Shown here one piece after another: positions 11,268-23,547 of a stretch of DNA of 64,000 bases. Location: assembly GCA_022385805.1 (NCBI GenBank), contig MU277719.1, positions 124,001 to 188,000 of the forward strand, read 5' to 3'. Source of the DNA: Pilatotrama ljubarskyi. Taxonomy: Eukaryota; Basidiomycota; Agaricomycetes; Polyporales; Polyporaceae. Numbering within the stretch: position 1 is the first letter of the stretch; each line of letters opens with the position of its first letter. Under the pieces are notes generated by a model. That model worked only from the letters and a program-made list of their open reading frames with translations, did not search any database and was not told the origin of the DNA. A program made the position numbers and the translations under genes.

Positions 11268-11583
11268 TACGAGCTATATCCTTCAGTTCGTCTATCAGAA
11301 AAGCAGAGTGTCGTGATGGTGTTGGGCTGTGGTTGGGAGCTAGTGTAAGCCCGCTCTCGATTTTATATACAGGACAGATCTAGAGAGTCAGGCCTTGCGA
11401 GAGGTTTCCAGAGCCACAGCGCCGGTGGCTGAAAACGCGGGCACGATCTTCGATCGACGACGCGATTACATCACGTGTCGGGTGTTCCCGAGTTCGAACC
11501 CCGCTCAACGCGTCATTCTCCGTCGCGCACACCGTGTCTCTTGTTGTGCCTCCACCCTTCGACCTTGGTTCTCCGACAACCAC
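11268..11583. promoter_or_regulatory. Bidirectional promoter region, ZPR1 / Nup35
   Basis: 316 bp between two divergent start codons. It contains TTTTATATACAGG at about 11359-11371, a TATA-like stretch. A GAGTTCGAACCCC sequence at 11489-11501 resembles a tRNA B-box, but no tRNA fold surrounds it. Confidence 0.5.
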
Positions 11584-13112
11584 CATGTTCCCCAGCAACT
11601 CATATACAGCTGGCCAGACGAGCAGCAATGGCCAGGAGCAGCGCCCGCAGTTCCCGCACTCGCACTCGCATCCGGTGCAGTTCAATGGCTCGCCCTTCTC
11701 GGTGGCAGGCATGTCCAACCAAGGTGCCGGAAGCCCCAGCATCCGAGGTGGTTCGCTGGGCATGAGCATGGGATCTTCGCTGGGAATGGGCTCACCGCTC
11801 AACGAGAGCTTGTCCCAGTCCAGGAGCCACTATCAGCCCGGATACTTGATGGTATGTTGTCGCCACCAGCCTTTGTCGCATCAACTAACGCGTCTCCTAT
11901 TGATCAGTCGGCTAGCCAGAGCAGCGTACGCTTTCGTGAAAGTCCTGTCTTTTATATACAGCTTTTGACGCGTCTTGCAGTCCTCACCTCCTGGCGGAGC
12001 TCGCCATGAGGACCCGCCAATGGTGCAGACGAAGGCGAAGCTGAACCACACCTTCTCCGGTGGTGCTATCGCGGATTTCGGGATGGACTCCATGTTCGAA
12101 AGCTCCAGGCACGTACAGCTCGTTTGAGATTGCTGGCTAATGCAGAACTCATGTACACCTCAGGCAAAGACCGAGACAGACTCTAGCGGACGAAGACGCT
12201 CCTCCTACGACCTCCGTCAACGATATCATCAACGACATTCCCGAGTCCAGTTCAGGTCGATTCCCCCAGAGGGTGAGTCATCATAGCAGTAGTCATCCCA
12301 CTCCGCTGTTCATCGCCTGGCCTTCAGAACTCGGCCTTCGAGCTATCTCAGAACCGTGCTTCGCTCTTTAAAACCTCTCATCCTGCTACGCCTAAACCTG
12401 CTGCTCCTTCACCACCATCGAACACGCAACCTCTATACGTGGTCGTCTTCGGGTATCCTCCCGACAAATACAGCGTCACAGTCGAGTACTTCCGCTCTCT
12501 CGGGCAGACGACCGAACCAGAGCAGAGTTCCGAAATCGTGAACGCGTTCAGGATCGGGTACCTTAACCCTGCCGAAGCCATCCGTGCGGTCCGCAAAAAC
12601 GGCGACGTAGTCGGCGGCTCCTGGATGGTCGGCGCCAAGTGGGCGGTGCGTTGAGTTGCGAAGATGTCGTGGTTCTGTGACGCTGACGGTCGACCTGGAT
12701 TCCGATGTAGGACCCTGCGCAAGCCGAGGCGGTTCTTGGCCTGTCCCTTGCGAGAAGCACTGCTCAGTCGCCGGACTACATGACTATCAGCCCTGATGCC
12801 AGCGGTGTCCCGTCTTCCACGTCCAACGTCTTTGGTGCATCGTCGCCCTCAGCGCGCATGAGCGTTGATGAGATCGTGCCTCGTCATGGCACGCCCATGC
12901 GAGGAGAGCCTTCCACGCCCACCGTCGGCACCCCGATCAAGCTCGCACCATCGACCGCTGCGTTCCGGCGCGGGGGTGTGGGGACGCCTAGCTTGGCGGC
13001 GAAGCCGGCCGCTGTTGTTCAAAACCTCATACCTGCTGCTGCGTCCACGGCCCAGGCGTCGCCTTCCAAGGGAGTGCTTGGGCAGGTTTCGGATCTTATC
13101 TTTGGGTGGTAG
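11584..13112 (+). CDS. Nucleoporin Nup35/Nup53/Nup40 family
   Basis: Component of the inner ring of the nuclear pore. The start is MFPSNSYTAGQ at 11584. The Ser/Gly/Pro-rich N-terminus crosses an 18-nt exon (11908-11925, SASQSS). The Nup35-type RRM (MPPN) domain follows at about 12440-12730: PLYVVVFGYPPDKYSVTVEYFRSLG ... NAFRIGYLNPAEAIRAVRKNG ... SWMVGAKWA. The C-terminus ends in DLIFGW, the amphipathic membrane-binding helix seen in Nup53 homologues, with stop at 13110-13112. Five or six exons are joined by GT-AG introns of 50-70 bp. The gene is divergent from ZPR1. Confidence 0.88.
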
Positions 13113-13661
13113 CCTGTGTACATGTCTCTTTATGATGATGATTATGGGTGTTGTGCAATGGGCATCTGCGTCCTTCTCTTCCCTGCCAGCCCGAGTTTGC
13201 ATCGGTGCCTCGTCAAGTTAATTCAAGCTGTTTGATATGCTCTCCCGCGCCGGCCTGGCGTTACGCCTTCCAGAAGGACTAAGTACATACCTTTTGTTCT
13301 TCCCTCGTTAATTGTGGAGCTCTACCTCCGCGACGATACTGTAAAACGCGACAATGCTACTGTACACTGCTCTACAGACTGTATCGTCACTTCATGCTGC
13401 GACTATGCCTGGCAAGATGTAACTGCACGACTGTCATTTCGTCCGTCGCCGGCGAGAGTGAGTGAGCGCACACGCGACGACCGAGTCGGATGCGCACGAC
13501 GTGGGAGGACGGTGGCGGTGCAGCCTCGCGTAGTCCGCGCGCTTGTCCTCGTTGTTGTCGTCCTCCACTACAACATACCGGCCTCGTGCTCGCTCTTCTC
13601 CGCGACGAGTCAGGCCGTTTCGCTGCTTTTGTCCGCTCAGATCGTCTGCTGCTTGCCAAGG
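13113..13661. other. Intergenic region
   Basis: 3' flank of the Nup35 gene and promoter of the coiled-coil gene. ORFs on both strands here are short and overlapping, and I see no supported gene or element. Confidence 0.4.
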
Positions 13662-14961
13662 ATGGACCCATCGAATAAAGCCTCCGAGGCCATCGATAAA
13701 GTCGACCGCAGGAGGCCAATAGTCCTCCGCACCCTCCCTCCACTCTCGTTCTCGACCCCCACCCACACCGTCAACGTCCGACTCTCTTTCCGCCCCCCTA
13801 CAGCTCTCAAACCGTTCCAAGACCAAGACATGGCCTGTGAGTCCGTTCTGCCAGAGTCGCTGATAGCGTTGCCCTCATTCGGGTCTCTTAGCTGTACGAC
13901 CCGCCGTTCTATCGGACGTTATCCGAGGAGCCTCAAGCCCACGTCCCCCGAGCACCGATCGCGATAGCGGCTCCTCTGAGCCCGCGGAGAGCATTAGGTC
14001 TTTCCCGGAGCTGGAGGACCGCGTCGTGACCATCGAAGACAAACTGAAGAAGATCGAGACGAGCGTGAAGGCCGTAGAAACCTCCCAGCACTCTACCAAC
14101 AAGGACATCACGGAGATCAAGGACAACATGCGGACTATGGACGGACGCATGCAACGGATGGAGCGTACGATCTCGAATCTTCCGAGCGGACTCGCTTTGA
14201 AGGGACTGGAGGAGAAGCTGAAGAAGTCCATGGACAACAAGATCAGCAACCTGCAGCAGACATTTGATCAGACGTTGGAGGCTATGCGAGTCGATTTCAA
14301 CGGGAAGATAGACGGCCTGCGGGACGAACTCAACGGCAGGATGGACGAACTCGACGGCAGGATAGACGGCCTGCGGGACGAACTCAACGGCAGGATGGAC
14401 GAACTCAACGGCAGGATGGACGAAGTCGACGGCAGGATAGACGAACTCAGTGGCAGGATGGACGCGGTTGAGGGAGAACTGCGGGATGTCAAAGCCACGA
14501 TCGCCGGCATGGAGCGAAAGCTCGACAAAGTTCTCGACGCCATCTTGCGCCTTTCGGGTTTGCCCAAGGGAGGAGCCGTTGACGACCTCTCTGCTATCGC
14601 TGCTACCTCGAGCGGTAGTATGCCGTCCTCCCAGCCAGCTGCATCCGCATCCCACTCGTCCACCGCGACCACCTCCCATCTCTCCGTTCCGTACACATCT
14701 CGTGCCGCAGCGGCATCCACGTCAAGTATCCGCAGCCGGATGTCAGCGCGTTCGTTTAAGAGTCTCCTTCGCCGCTTCGTGGGACGCAACCAAGCGGAGG
14801 GAGAGGCCATCCTACAGGCCATGGAGCATGATGTTGAGGTTACCGACGACGTTCCCCCGGTACCGCCCCTTCCTCAGCAGCAGCAGTCGGCGGGCGGTTC
14901 CTCCTCCCACACCACCCGCCCGCCGATTGACGAACCCATCGCTAGGCCCGATCGTCACTGA
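13662..14961 (+). CDS. Uncharacterised coiled-coil protein with repeated heptads
   Basis: I do not recognise this protein. Two exons (13662-13836 and 13892-14961; 55-bp GT-AG intron) give 414 codons. The N-terminal ~75 residues are Ser/Pro-rich and basic. Residues ~105-270 form a long coiled coil, whose centre is a run of near-identical heptads of the type GRMDELN/GRIDGLR (14301-14475). A Ser/Ala-rich linker follows, then a short basic stretch (SIRSRMSARSFKSLLRRFVG) and a Pro/Gln-rich tail. No signal peptide or membrane segment is visible. A structural or scaffold role is only a guess from composition. Splice phase is consistent and the coding bias is good, so it is probably a real gene. Confidence 0.65.
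14301..14475 (+). repeat. Tandem 21-nt coding repeats (heptads) in the coiled-coil gene
   Basis: Units around GACGAACTCAACGGCAGGAT recur head to tail, with a longer ~48-bp unit duplicated at about 14305 and 14353. All stay in frame and keep heptad periodicity. Confidence 0.8.
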
Positions 14962-16199
14962 ATACTGCCATGGCACGTAGCAGCATTGCTGAATGCTGCC
15001 CCACCAGGACTACTGTTGTAGGTTCGCAAGCAGCCTCTTATCAAGCGGAACCTCCTCTCTGACAGCGCACTTTCGTTGTGGTCTTGCCAGTTCCTTGTAC
15101 ATCTCTTCATCTCCTCCCAGCACATGCATATCTCCGCTCTCCGTCTTGCTTCTCATGTATGCTTTGTCCTCGCTCGCTATCCCTCCTGTGCAAGCTTCTT
15201 TCTGTCCACCCTCCTTCCATCTGCTACTCTCCCTCAGGACTATCAGCGGAAAGCTCTTCGATCGTCTGATGTACTATAAATTGGCACTTACAATCTACAT
15301 CCCGGCTTCTGAGGTCCAACAATCAACTCTGCCGTCGAGGTCCTCATAGGCCGTGCCGTTGACTCGGTCTCTCGCTGCGACTAATAAGCGGTTTTGATTG
15401 ACCAGAATGGAGCAAACAATGTGCACGGCGGACGGATAATATGAGATGGGGGGTTGTTGAACGCCTCCCGGACCGTTGACGAAGGATGCGGAGGCGATTG
15501 TATACGGTATGGTATCCCTATGGCTGAAGTCACTACATCATATTGCTGGCAAGTGTCCTCATTTGCTTGACATACACAACTTGCTGATAGGAGCTTTCAT
15601 ACCATATATGCCTGTGCGGTAGGGAGAAGACTGTATCCCTGCGCGGTACCGCTATGACATGGTTACGACATATTCTCACGAAGGTTCGTGTCGCCTTGCG
15701 AGACCGACGGCGGTCCAGTGCTCGTGATCTCCGACGCCATCCGTCATTAGCCGTCATTCGACACCCGAGCCTGAGGCGACGCGATACATGTACTGAACAC
15801 TTTGGCACAGCAACACTCACAGAGTGTTGATTCCATCAAAGTCATGATTTGGCGCCAATCTCCCCCTCAACCATCTTCTTATAACCGTTGAGGCGGGGCA
15901 GGACACGACCGCGGACGGCAGCACGCCTCCATATCCCCTCCTGCGACCGACGTTACCACAACTGCGACTTGCTCTCGACCACCTTTCATCCGTTCTGTGC
16001 CATCTGCGACTGAGCGCCGAGCTTTCCTCCGAGCGTCGAGGTCTGGCGAGAACGAGACGACCCCAGACGCGGCCTATGGTCAGATATGATTCCTTCTGCG
16101 CAGTATTCTTCTAGTCAGACATTCTCAACCATCAAGAAGGTCCGCTCACGACATTGTACGACTCCCACCGCCCTCCGTGCTCCATTGCCTTGAGCCAAC
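14962..16199. other. 1.2-kb intergenic region
   Basis: 3' flank of the coiled-coil gene and 5' flank of the next gene. The last ~350 bp are C/T-rich, as in fungal leaders. I found no inverted terminal repeats, RNA gene or convincing ORF. Confidence 0.4.
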
Positions 16200-18225
16200 A
16201 TGCCAGGCCTTGCCCTCCTCTCACCGATCAACGAGGCGGATGAACTGAGTCCATACCAGAGCTCGTTCCGTCTGGGTCGTTATCCAGGTCGAAAGTCACC
16301 GAGTGCGTTTTCATATCAACAGAAGTCCAGGATTATAGCTAACGAATGTACATATGACTCTCAGTCGCCAAGAGTCCGCTCCACTATGTGCGGGACACAT
16401 TAGCTGGCTCACCGGCCTCGGCGGATATGAGCATGGACGACCTCTGGATATACGACTGCTACGTCTCCGAGGATGCCACCTCGCCAGGAGGCTATCCTCG
16501 CTCTCCCTCCACCACCTCCCACAGCCGCTCAATGAGCTTGCCTTCCACAACTCCGAGCCTTTCCCCCGTCATTTCCGTGCCGGTCGTCAAGGAGCCGAGT
16601 GCTTCCGCTATCAGCGCTGCGCCACTCCCACTGAAGGCTTCTCCTGATACGCAGCCATTGCTCCCAGTGCGTGAGGACCAGGACCTGGGCGGCTCCCCGA
16701 GCGAGCTCGCGTACAACTCCTTGCCTGTTATTACTACCTCGCTCTTTAGCCCTGGCACGCCGGCCGAGTACACCGAGTACTCGCCCCTGGAGCAAGAAGC
16801 GATGACCATCTGGGAGGTCATCGACGAGCTTGCGGCAGCGGCCAATCACTTCGCCGGGCTTGAGACGCTCTTGGCCGACGCTTGCGCCGCAGATCCCCCA
16901 CCCGAGATGGACGAGGACGTCGCGTTCTGGTTCGTCGAGGGTCTCAACCTGCTCGTCGGCGACTACACAGAGGTCGCTCGGGACCTGCTGCTGTTCAACG
17001 AGTTCGTGGAACAGCTGCTGCTGAAAGAGCAGGCGCTCGCGGTCCCGGAGGCGTCTACCGTCAAGCACGCGTCGTTCTCCGAACAGGATATGAAGGAGGT
17101 ACTTGACTCGGCTGCCATGATTCCGAACGGCGAGGTCCAAGAAGCTCTCGCGGCGCTGGAGGCTTCAGTCCCCAATCCGGGCCCCGGTACCAAGCGGAAA
17201 TCTCGAGACAGGCCACCTTCGCTGAAGCTGTCGACGGATGATGCGGTTCTGATTCAGGCCCTCCGGCCACGCTCGAGGTTCGAGAGCGTCGGCGCAGTAG
17301 GACGCTTCACAGACCAAGAGTCCGACTCGAGGAATGAGACACTAAGGAAGCACCGGGCGTACGTGATCTACGGAGAGGTGAGAAAGCCGCTGGAGTGGCT
17401 GCTCTGCTCGTTCCTGACTTCTGTCTAGGAAACGCCGGTCGATGACAACTGGTCAACAAAGAGCATAGTGGATTACGATGCGATAGAGCCAATGGCTGAG
17501 GTCGACGTTCAACCAGAGGTATGCACTCGTATGTTCTTCTTCGGACCGCTGTTGATCTAGGGCTCCAGTCCGCCGACTTCGCACGACCGAGGCCTCCGTC
17601 GGGCCAGAGTCTGCTTCCGAGACCAATGTCGTCGCCTGTGACAACGGCAGGCAGGTCAGCAGCACGGCGACCACCATCGCTCAACCTGACAGACCGGAAC
17701 TCCGAGAGGTCGAGTCAACACTCGGCCACGAGCTCTATATCGTCCCTCTTCTCAGCACTCCCCCGTTCTTCGATCACGACGAACTCGTCTCCTCGCTCGT
17801 CCCCTCGACTCTCGACCACCTTCGACGGCAAGACCGACAAGTCACGCTTCCAGGGCTCTTCCGGGAATATCAAGAAGATCTTCTCCAACCTCTTCAAGAA
17901 ACGCGAAGGGACACGGAACTCCTTGCGGCCGTCCAAACGTACTCCAGGCACCGGTTCGGTCGACGCGACGCTCTCTGCGCTATCGCTGTCAGCGATGTCA
18001 TCTTCCTCGACCCTGACACCGCTTGCGCTGGGCGGCGAGCCTGATCCCTTCGCTGCTTCACCACCACCACCACTCAGGACCCCGCCCGCTCAGCCAGTCC
18101 ACGCGCGGTCGACCTCTGAGGCATCCCCGCTAGACGGTTACTCGAGTTTGTTCAACCCGCTGAAGGCGGCGTCGAAATGGCCGCCACAACCGCTCTTCGG
18201 GGGAGTAGGAGAGCCCACCCCGTAA
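16200..18225 (+). CDS. Uncharacterised basidiomycete protein (620 aa)
   Basis: Not recognised. Four exons (16200-16302, 16365-17377, 17429-17518 and 17569-18225) stay in phase and give 620 residues. The N-terminus is Ser/Pro-rich. A helical, acidic segment at about residues 190-290 (WEVIDELAAAANHF ... DVAFWFVEGLNLLVGDYTEVARDLLLFNEFVEQLL) looks folded. The rest is low-complexity Ser/Arg/Pro with a basic patch (GNIKKIFSNLFKKREG). No catalytic motif, membrane segment or signal peptide is seen. The last junction uses acceptor CTCCAG at 17563-17568; other acceptors break the frame. It may be a regulatory or cytoskeleton-linked protein, but there is no direct evidence. Confidence 0.65.
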
Positions 18226-18702
18226 CTTAAAAGCTCTCTGCTACGTATCGCATTGTATTTACTTCGCGCTTTGTTGCATCACACTCGCATTGATTCCGGA
18301 CTACATATCTTACCACTTAAGTACGCTCGTTCCTCTCGCATGTGCATGTTGTAACGGTACACATCAGTATTTAACATCACGCTGGCTCCGCTTACAGTCG
18401 ACTCATCGCTCTGAAATCTATCCGGCCACCTCTACTGCGATGACTGCATTGAGTCTCAGTAGCGGGAAGATCACCGAAGGACTCCAAGTATTCAACAACT
18501 GAGCAAGGCATACGGCACGCGAGAAGCGCCGGCGGCGAGAAACTTCGCGATCGGAAAAGCGGAGGCGAGCGATCTGTCCCGTCCTGCTCCGTCATATACC
18601 TCTCCGTCGAACCAATCCCGGTCCTCTCATTCCTCCTCACTTGCCTTCTCCCCTCATCTCTGCTGACCTCTCCTTGCCCTCCGAGTTGTCTACTTTGCAG
18701 CC
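18226..18702. other. Intergenic region, CYC3 promoter side
   Basis: Holds the 3' flank of the upstream gene and the CYC3 leader, which is C/T-rich at 18600-18700. Nothing else is recognised. Confidence 0.4.
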
Positions 18703-19638
18703 ATGGGTCAAGCAGCGTCCCAGTCTGTCTCAGCAGCGCCCTCAGCGCCCGCGTCATGTCCGATTGACCACAAGTCCTCTGCCTCTTCGTCATCCGGACC
18801 CGCAAAGTGCCCTATAGACCACACGAAAGCCTCGCCATCTGCACCCCAACCACCCGCGCAGTGTCCAATCAGCCATGAAGCGTCCGCGGACGGGATCAAC
18901 CCGCTGAACCAGATGCCCTCGCTCTCGCAGGCCCCCGCGGCGCACCAGGCGGCTGCGCTCCCGACGGACCGCGAGACGTCCTCCATCCCGCGCGACGAGT
19001 CCTCGCGGTGGGAGTACCCGTCCCCACAGCAGTTCTACAACGCGCTCGTGCGCAAGGGCTGGGAGACCCCCGAGGAGCACGTGGAGACGATGGTCCAAAT
19101 CCACAACTTCCTCAACGAGCAGGCGTGGCAGGAGATCCTCAAGTGGGAGAAGAAGGAGGATCCGTGAGTCCATTCTCTGCGAAATCGGTTTGTGTATGCG
19201 TATGCTGACCCGCTGGTCGTCTGGAGCAGTGACGCGGAGCCGCAGCTGGCGCGCTTCAAGGGCCGCCCAGGAGAGCTCTCGCCTAAAGCTCGCTTCTGGC
19301 TGTTTGCGGGCTGGTTGTTGCCCGCACGATTCAAGTGAGTAGACCTTGCTCGCGACCTCATTCGCATATGCTGAACTATGTGCTCTAGCACGGAGCCGCC
19401 GTTCGATCGGCACGACTGGATTGTCCGCAGACGCGGTGGCGAGGAGGTGCGCTACGTGATCGACTACTACTCCGCGCCGCCCGAGCCAGATGGGTCGCCC
19501 GTGTTCTCGCTGGACGTGCGCCCAGCGCTGGACAGTGTTGGTAGCATAAAGCAGCGGATACTCGCTGCGACGGAGGACGTGTGGGCGAACTTCCGCGAAG
19601 AGAGCAGGCGGAATAACACCTCGCACGGCGCAGACTGA
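18703..19638 (+). CDS. CYC3: Holocytochrome c synthase (cytochrome c heme lyase)
   Basis: Attaches heme covalently to apocytochrome c in the mitochondrial intermembrane space. Three exons (18703-19163, 19230-19334 and 19389-19638) give 271 residues, the usual size. The N-terminus carries three Cys-Pro heme-regulatory-like motifs (SCPIDH, KCPIDH, QCPISH). The family core follows: [57 protein letters not shown], and [11 protein letters not shown] with the His that contacts heme. The C-terminus has [11 protein letters not shown] and [11 protein letters not shown]. No cleavable presequence is visible, as expected for this enzyme. Confidence 0.94.
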
Positions 19639-20103
19639 TCCCTGCAAGTCGCCTCCACCCGCTCCTCCCGCCCATTCCCTCCCTTTCGGTCTGTTTGAAC
19701 TCCTTAGATTCCACGTTCCTCGTTGGATGCCACGGACCCCTCCCGATCCTCCGCTCATCTCCTCCCACCATGTTGTCACGACTAATTGATGACCCGCCCA
19801 AAAGATCTAGTACTATACGTCACCCTAGATGCTGTCACGGAAGCCTCTATTATGCATCGATTATCGCAGTCTCCCTTAGAAACCACGCGCTGTTCAATGC
19901 GACGGGTCATGCGACGGGAAACTATGGCTAGGTGTAGTCTACTTCGTGAGATGAGCGGTGGGTGGTAAAGTTCGTCATGTGATGCTGTAGGCGGTGGGAG
20001 GTACTCGTGAGTACACGTAAGGTGCGTGCGGTAGATTAGCAAGGGTAGAGCGACTTTTGGCGGATGGCAGAGGAGGGGCGGGACAGAGTCTAAGGGCACG
20101 GGA
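19639..20103. other. Intergenic region between convergent CYC3 and TIM44
   Basis: 3' flanks of two convergent genes. No repeat, RNA gene or ORF with support. Confidence 0.4.
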
Positions 20104-21804
20104 TCATAGGTATTGGCGAGCGGATCTGCGTCCCATCTACAAGGATTTCATATGAGCATTCCGCAAACAAAAGGCAAGCCATAGGAGAAAGCATACCTCG
20201 ATGATCTTCCAGCCCCCGGTGAGCTCGTTGTCGAGCTCCTCCTCCACACGCGTGATGACGGCAGCGTAGTGGCACTGCTCGACGCGGTCTTCTGCGCCGA
20301 CGACGATCTCCCCCGTCTTGACGTTCCGGAACAGGAGGATTTCCTGCGTCGCGAAGGTGATCACGAACACGGGGATGTCGTTCTCAAGGATCTTTCCTGT
20401 TGAGACGTCAACTTGGCGGATGTCGAGGACTTTGCTGTCGCTGATTAGGCCCTGCTTCATGTATTGCTCCATGGTTGCCCATAGAACGTTATACGTCTGG
20501 GCGAAGCTCGTAAGTCCCACGGCTGTCAAGGACACCCCGAATTGACACTCACCGCCTCTCCACACCAAGCTTGCAACGCCTCCCTATCCGCACTCAAATA
20601 TGCATCCACGACCTCGGGCACGATGTACTCGCGGAGCTCGCGTTCGAAGCTCTCCATGGTAAACGTCGGGTCCATCGCCTTCATCATCCGCTGCACCTGC
20701 GCGCTCTCGTTCTCGTCGAACCATCCGCCGATCGTCTGCGTCACACTCCGGAGCGAGGAAACGACTGGATTTTCGCTCTCGTCGTACTGCTGCTTGAGCT
20801 CGGCGAGCTTGCGCAGGAGCGGATTCGTCTCCTTGAGCTTGTTCCACCGCTCCTGCTTCGGCGAGTCTTTGTGCATCACGAGCGCCTGGCCGGCCCTGCG
20901 TTACGCACGAACATGTCATGTCAGCACGGGAGTTCAGCACAAGCGTCAGTGGGTCGGGGCTCACTCGGGGTTGGCCTTCACTCGTGCGCCGCCGCCGATG
21001 CTGTTCTTGCCAGCCTTGGCAAGGCGCATTTGCCGACGTTTTCGGCGAGCCTCCTTCTCCTCAAAGCCGGCGTGCTTCGCCGTCCCGCTGTCGTCCAACG
21101 CGTCGGCAATGGTTTCTGACAACGTCTTGTACGCAGCGGTGTTGCGTATTGGCTCCGTCGTCCTCTCTATTGTTGATGACACGGCAGCGGACGCACGGGA
21201 GATCTGGGAGGGGTGGAGTAAAATATTAGCTTTCACCAACGCATGTGCAGGCAATGAAGCGTGAACTTACGGCGCGGACAAGCTCACTCTCTTCCATCGT
21301 CCTGAGGGCTTCCCCGACAGCGTCGCCCACCTTGATGCCAGCCTTTCGGAGCTCCTCGGCCGCTGCGCGTAAGCGAGGGTTCTCCTTGATACTGGACGTC
21401 AACTAGACAGCGTTCTATGTCAGAAGAAAGAAACGCCAGGGGATAGACTACATCGAAAGACGTACTCTTGCCCGTTCGTACGCCTCCCTGGCCCGCTTCA
21501 TGGCCTCGGAGTCCTGGAACTTCTCCACGTCTCCCTGGAGCTGCTTGACGTTCTCCTGCAGCTCGCGGTTCTTGCGCAGCTCATCCTTGAGCACGTCCAC
21601 AAAAGTCTGGAACGGGGACTTGGGCGGCTCGTTATTTTGACGGCGTGCCGAGGAGTGGAAGGACGCCGCTGGTGTCCGGGAAGTGAGGGCAGGGTGGAGA
21701 GCGAGAGGGAGCGGACGCAGAGCCTGTCTGCTGAGCAGGAGAGCGCGAATCTGAGCGGGAGCAGCCTGCGTGACGACTGCACGGCGAAGATGGCGAGGTA
21801 GCAT
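20104..21804 (-). CDS. TIM44: Mitochondrial import motor subunit TIM44
   Basis: Peripheral inner-membrane protein that anchors mtHsp70 to the TIM23 channel for matrix import. The start MLPRHLRRAV at 21804 leads an arginine-rich presequence ending near FHSSARRQN. Next are the coiled-coil N-domain (VDVLKDELRKNRELQENVKQ), ERTTEPIRNTAAYKTLSETI, the conserved linker and the C-terminal Tim44 fold (ENPVVSSLRSVTQTIGGWFDENESAQVQRMMKAMDPTF, ILENDIPVFVITFATQE, TGGWKIIE). The final small exon encodes MGRRSARQYL. About seven exons. It shares a 229-bp divergent promoter with ETR1. Confidence 0.93.
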
Positions 21805-22033
21805 GGTGCAAGAGGAGGGGGAGGGTGGACGAGCACTGGAGAGAGCACGGTACAGTACTGCGAGTGACTGCACTCGTAGCGTCTTCTCGCAAAGATTATG
21901 AGAACAGGCGCTCAGGAAAGTGCACGTGGGGCACGACCCTAACCTCATAGCGGGGTTAGGATTAGTGCTTCAGTCTGTCGTCATTACAGTGCTCAGACGG
22001 TTACTTGCTCGTCGTCCACGACGTTCCTCGGCC
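21805..22033. promoter_or_regulatory. Bidirectional promoter region, TIM44 / ETR1
   Basis: 229 bp between two start codons of mitochondrial-protein genes. It contains an inverted repeat CCTAACC (21938-21944) / GGTTAGG (21954-21960) with 9 nt between, and GCACGTGGGGC just upstream. The spacing suggests shared control; no factor can be named. Confidence 0.5.
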
Positions 22034-23547
22034 ATGCTTCGACACCCTGTCGTGCGTTGCGCACGTTATGCGCGATCCAAAACGCTTGGAAGTGCTACTT
22101 TGAACGCACCATTCACCTTCAATGCTCGGGGCATTGCGTGTCGCGCTGTGGTCTTCACAGAGAACGGCAACCCCGCCGAGGTTCTGAGAGTCCAGACGTA
22201 CGAGCCGCCCCCTCCACCTCCTGCGGACTCTGTGACCGTTCGCTTTCGTCTCTCCCCAATCAATCCCTCAGATATCAATGTCGTCCAAGGCGTATATCCT
22301 GCCAAGCCTATGCAGATGCAGCTTTCTGGCGAAGAGGTTTCCATTGGCGGCAACGAAGGACTGGCCGAGATTGTCGACATCGGCAGAGACGTGAAGGGCC
22401 TGCAGAAAGGAGACTGGGTGGTATCGGCGAAGCCACAAGTCGGGACGTGGTCATCGACCCGCGTCCTCTCCGCTCAAGACGTGATCAAGCTGCCTGCGGA
22501 GCAGCTTAGCGAAGTGAATGCTGCAACCATAACTGCGAGTACCAGCCCCTCCTCCCGTTCACAGGGGAACCATGTTGATCAAGACTGCAGGTCAATCCGG
22601 CTACTGCCTATAACATGCTGCACGAGTTTGTGAAGCTCCGGGAAGGCGATTGGGTGCTTCAGAACGGTCTGGTCCTGCTCCTTCCCTGCGTGTGCGTGGT
22701 GCAGCTCACAAAGCCTTCTTGTTTGCAGGTGCTAACAGCGCGGTTCGTGTGATCCTTTGTGAGAGATTCGCGCTTTGGGGCTGATCCCTCGTCAAGGTCG
22801 GCGAAGCGGTGATCCAAATCGCCGCTCGCAAGGGAGTGAAGACCATCAACTTCGTCCGCAACAGGTACTGCAGTACTCTTCCTCTGGCGGTGCATTGACT
22901 GACTTGTTAAGGCCGGACCTTGACCTTCTCATTACTCAGCTCACGCAGCTGGGTGCAACTCACGTCTTCACATATGACGCGCTTTCAGACAAATCACTCG
23001 CGAAACATGTCAAACAATGGACTGCCAAGAGTGTTGGTCCTACATCCTTCAGCGCATACGTCCACAGTACTCACGAAGGGCGTGGCAGCCAATCCGACTG
23101 ATGCTGAACTGCGTCAGCGGCCCCGATACCACTGCCATGACACGTCTGCTGGGGGATGACGCGCACCTCGTCTCGTACGGCGCGATGTCGAAGCAGCCGC
23201 TCTCGCTTCCCACGTCGCTATTCATCTTCAAGAACCTCACTGCGCGGGGATTCTGGCAGAGCACCTGGTACAAGCAGCACTCCCGCCAGGAGCGAGAGAA
23301 TTTGATGAAGACGCTCGCAAGCTTCAAGGTGCGTGTATAGCCACAACCACGGCGCGTGGACGATCACTGCCTGTGAAACCACTGACGTGTCTCCTTTTGC
23401 TGTGTGAACCAGTTGAAGGAGCCCGAGCATGAGATATTGGACTTGTCTGCTGAGCCCAGCGATGACGCGGCAACCCAGAGACTGCGAGAGGTCCTCACCA
23501 GGATGGAGCAAGGTTTCGGAAAGAAGGTGCTCCTCAGGCTCGGATGA
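22034..23547 (+). CDS. ETR1: Mitochondrial trans-2-enoyl-ACP/CoA reductase
   Basis: NADPH-dependent last step of mitochondrial type II fatty acid synthesis (MECR/Etr1, zinc-free MDR family), feeding lipoate synthesis. The presequence is basic (MLRHPVVRCARYARSK). Conserved blocks: AVVFTENGNPAEVLRVQTYE, SPINPSDINVVQGVYP with the substrate-site Tyr, GGNEGLAEIVDIG, KGDWVVSAKPQVGTW, NPATAYNMLHEFV, the nucleotide-binding region (VIQIAARKGVKTINFVRNR), HLVSYGAMSKQPLSLPTSLFIFK and GFWQSTWYK. About six exons. The end is KKVLLRLG at 23547. Convergent with the p24 gene. Confidence 0.9.

Noticed and set aside
11489..11501. tRNA B-box-like GAGTTCGAACCCC
   Set aside because: No T-stem pairing, acceptor stem or suitable A-box around it; it lies in the Nup35 leader.
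17590..18050. A second long open frame (different frame) over the last exon of the 16.2-kb gene
   Set aside because: It can be spliced in phase, but codon use and the basic patch favour the frame ending at 18225; it is probably a shadow of GC-rich coding DNA.
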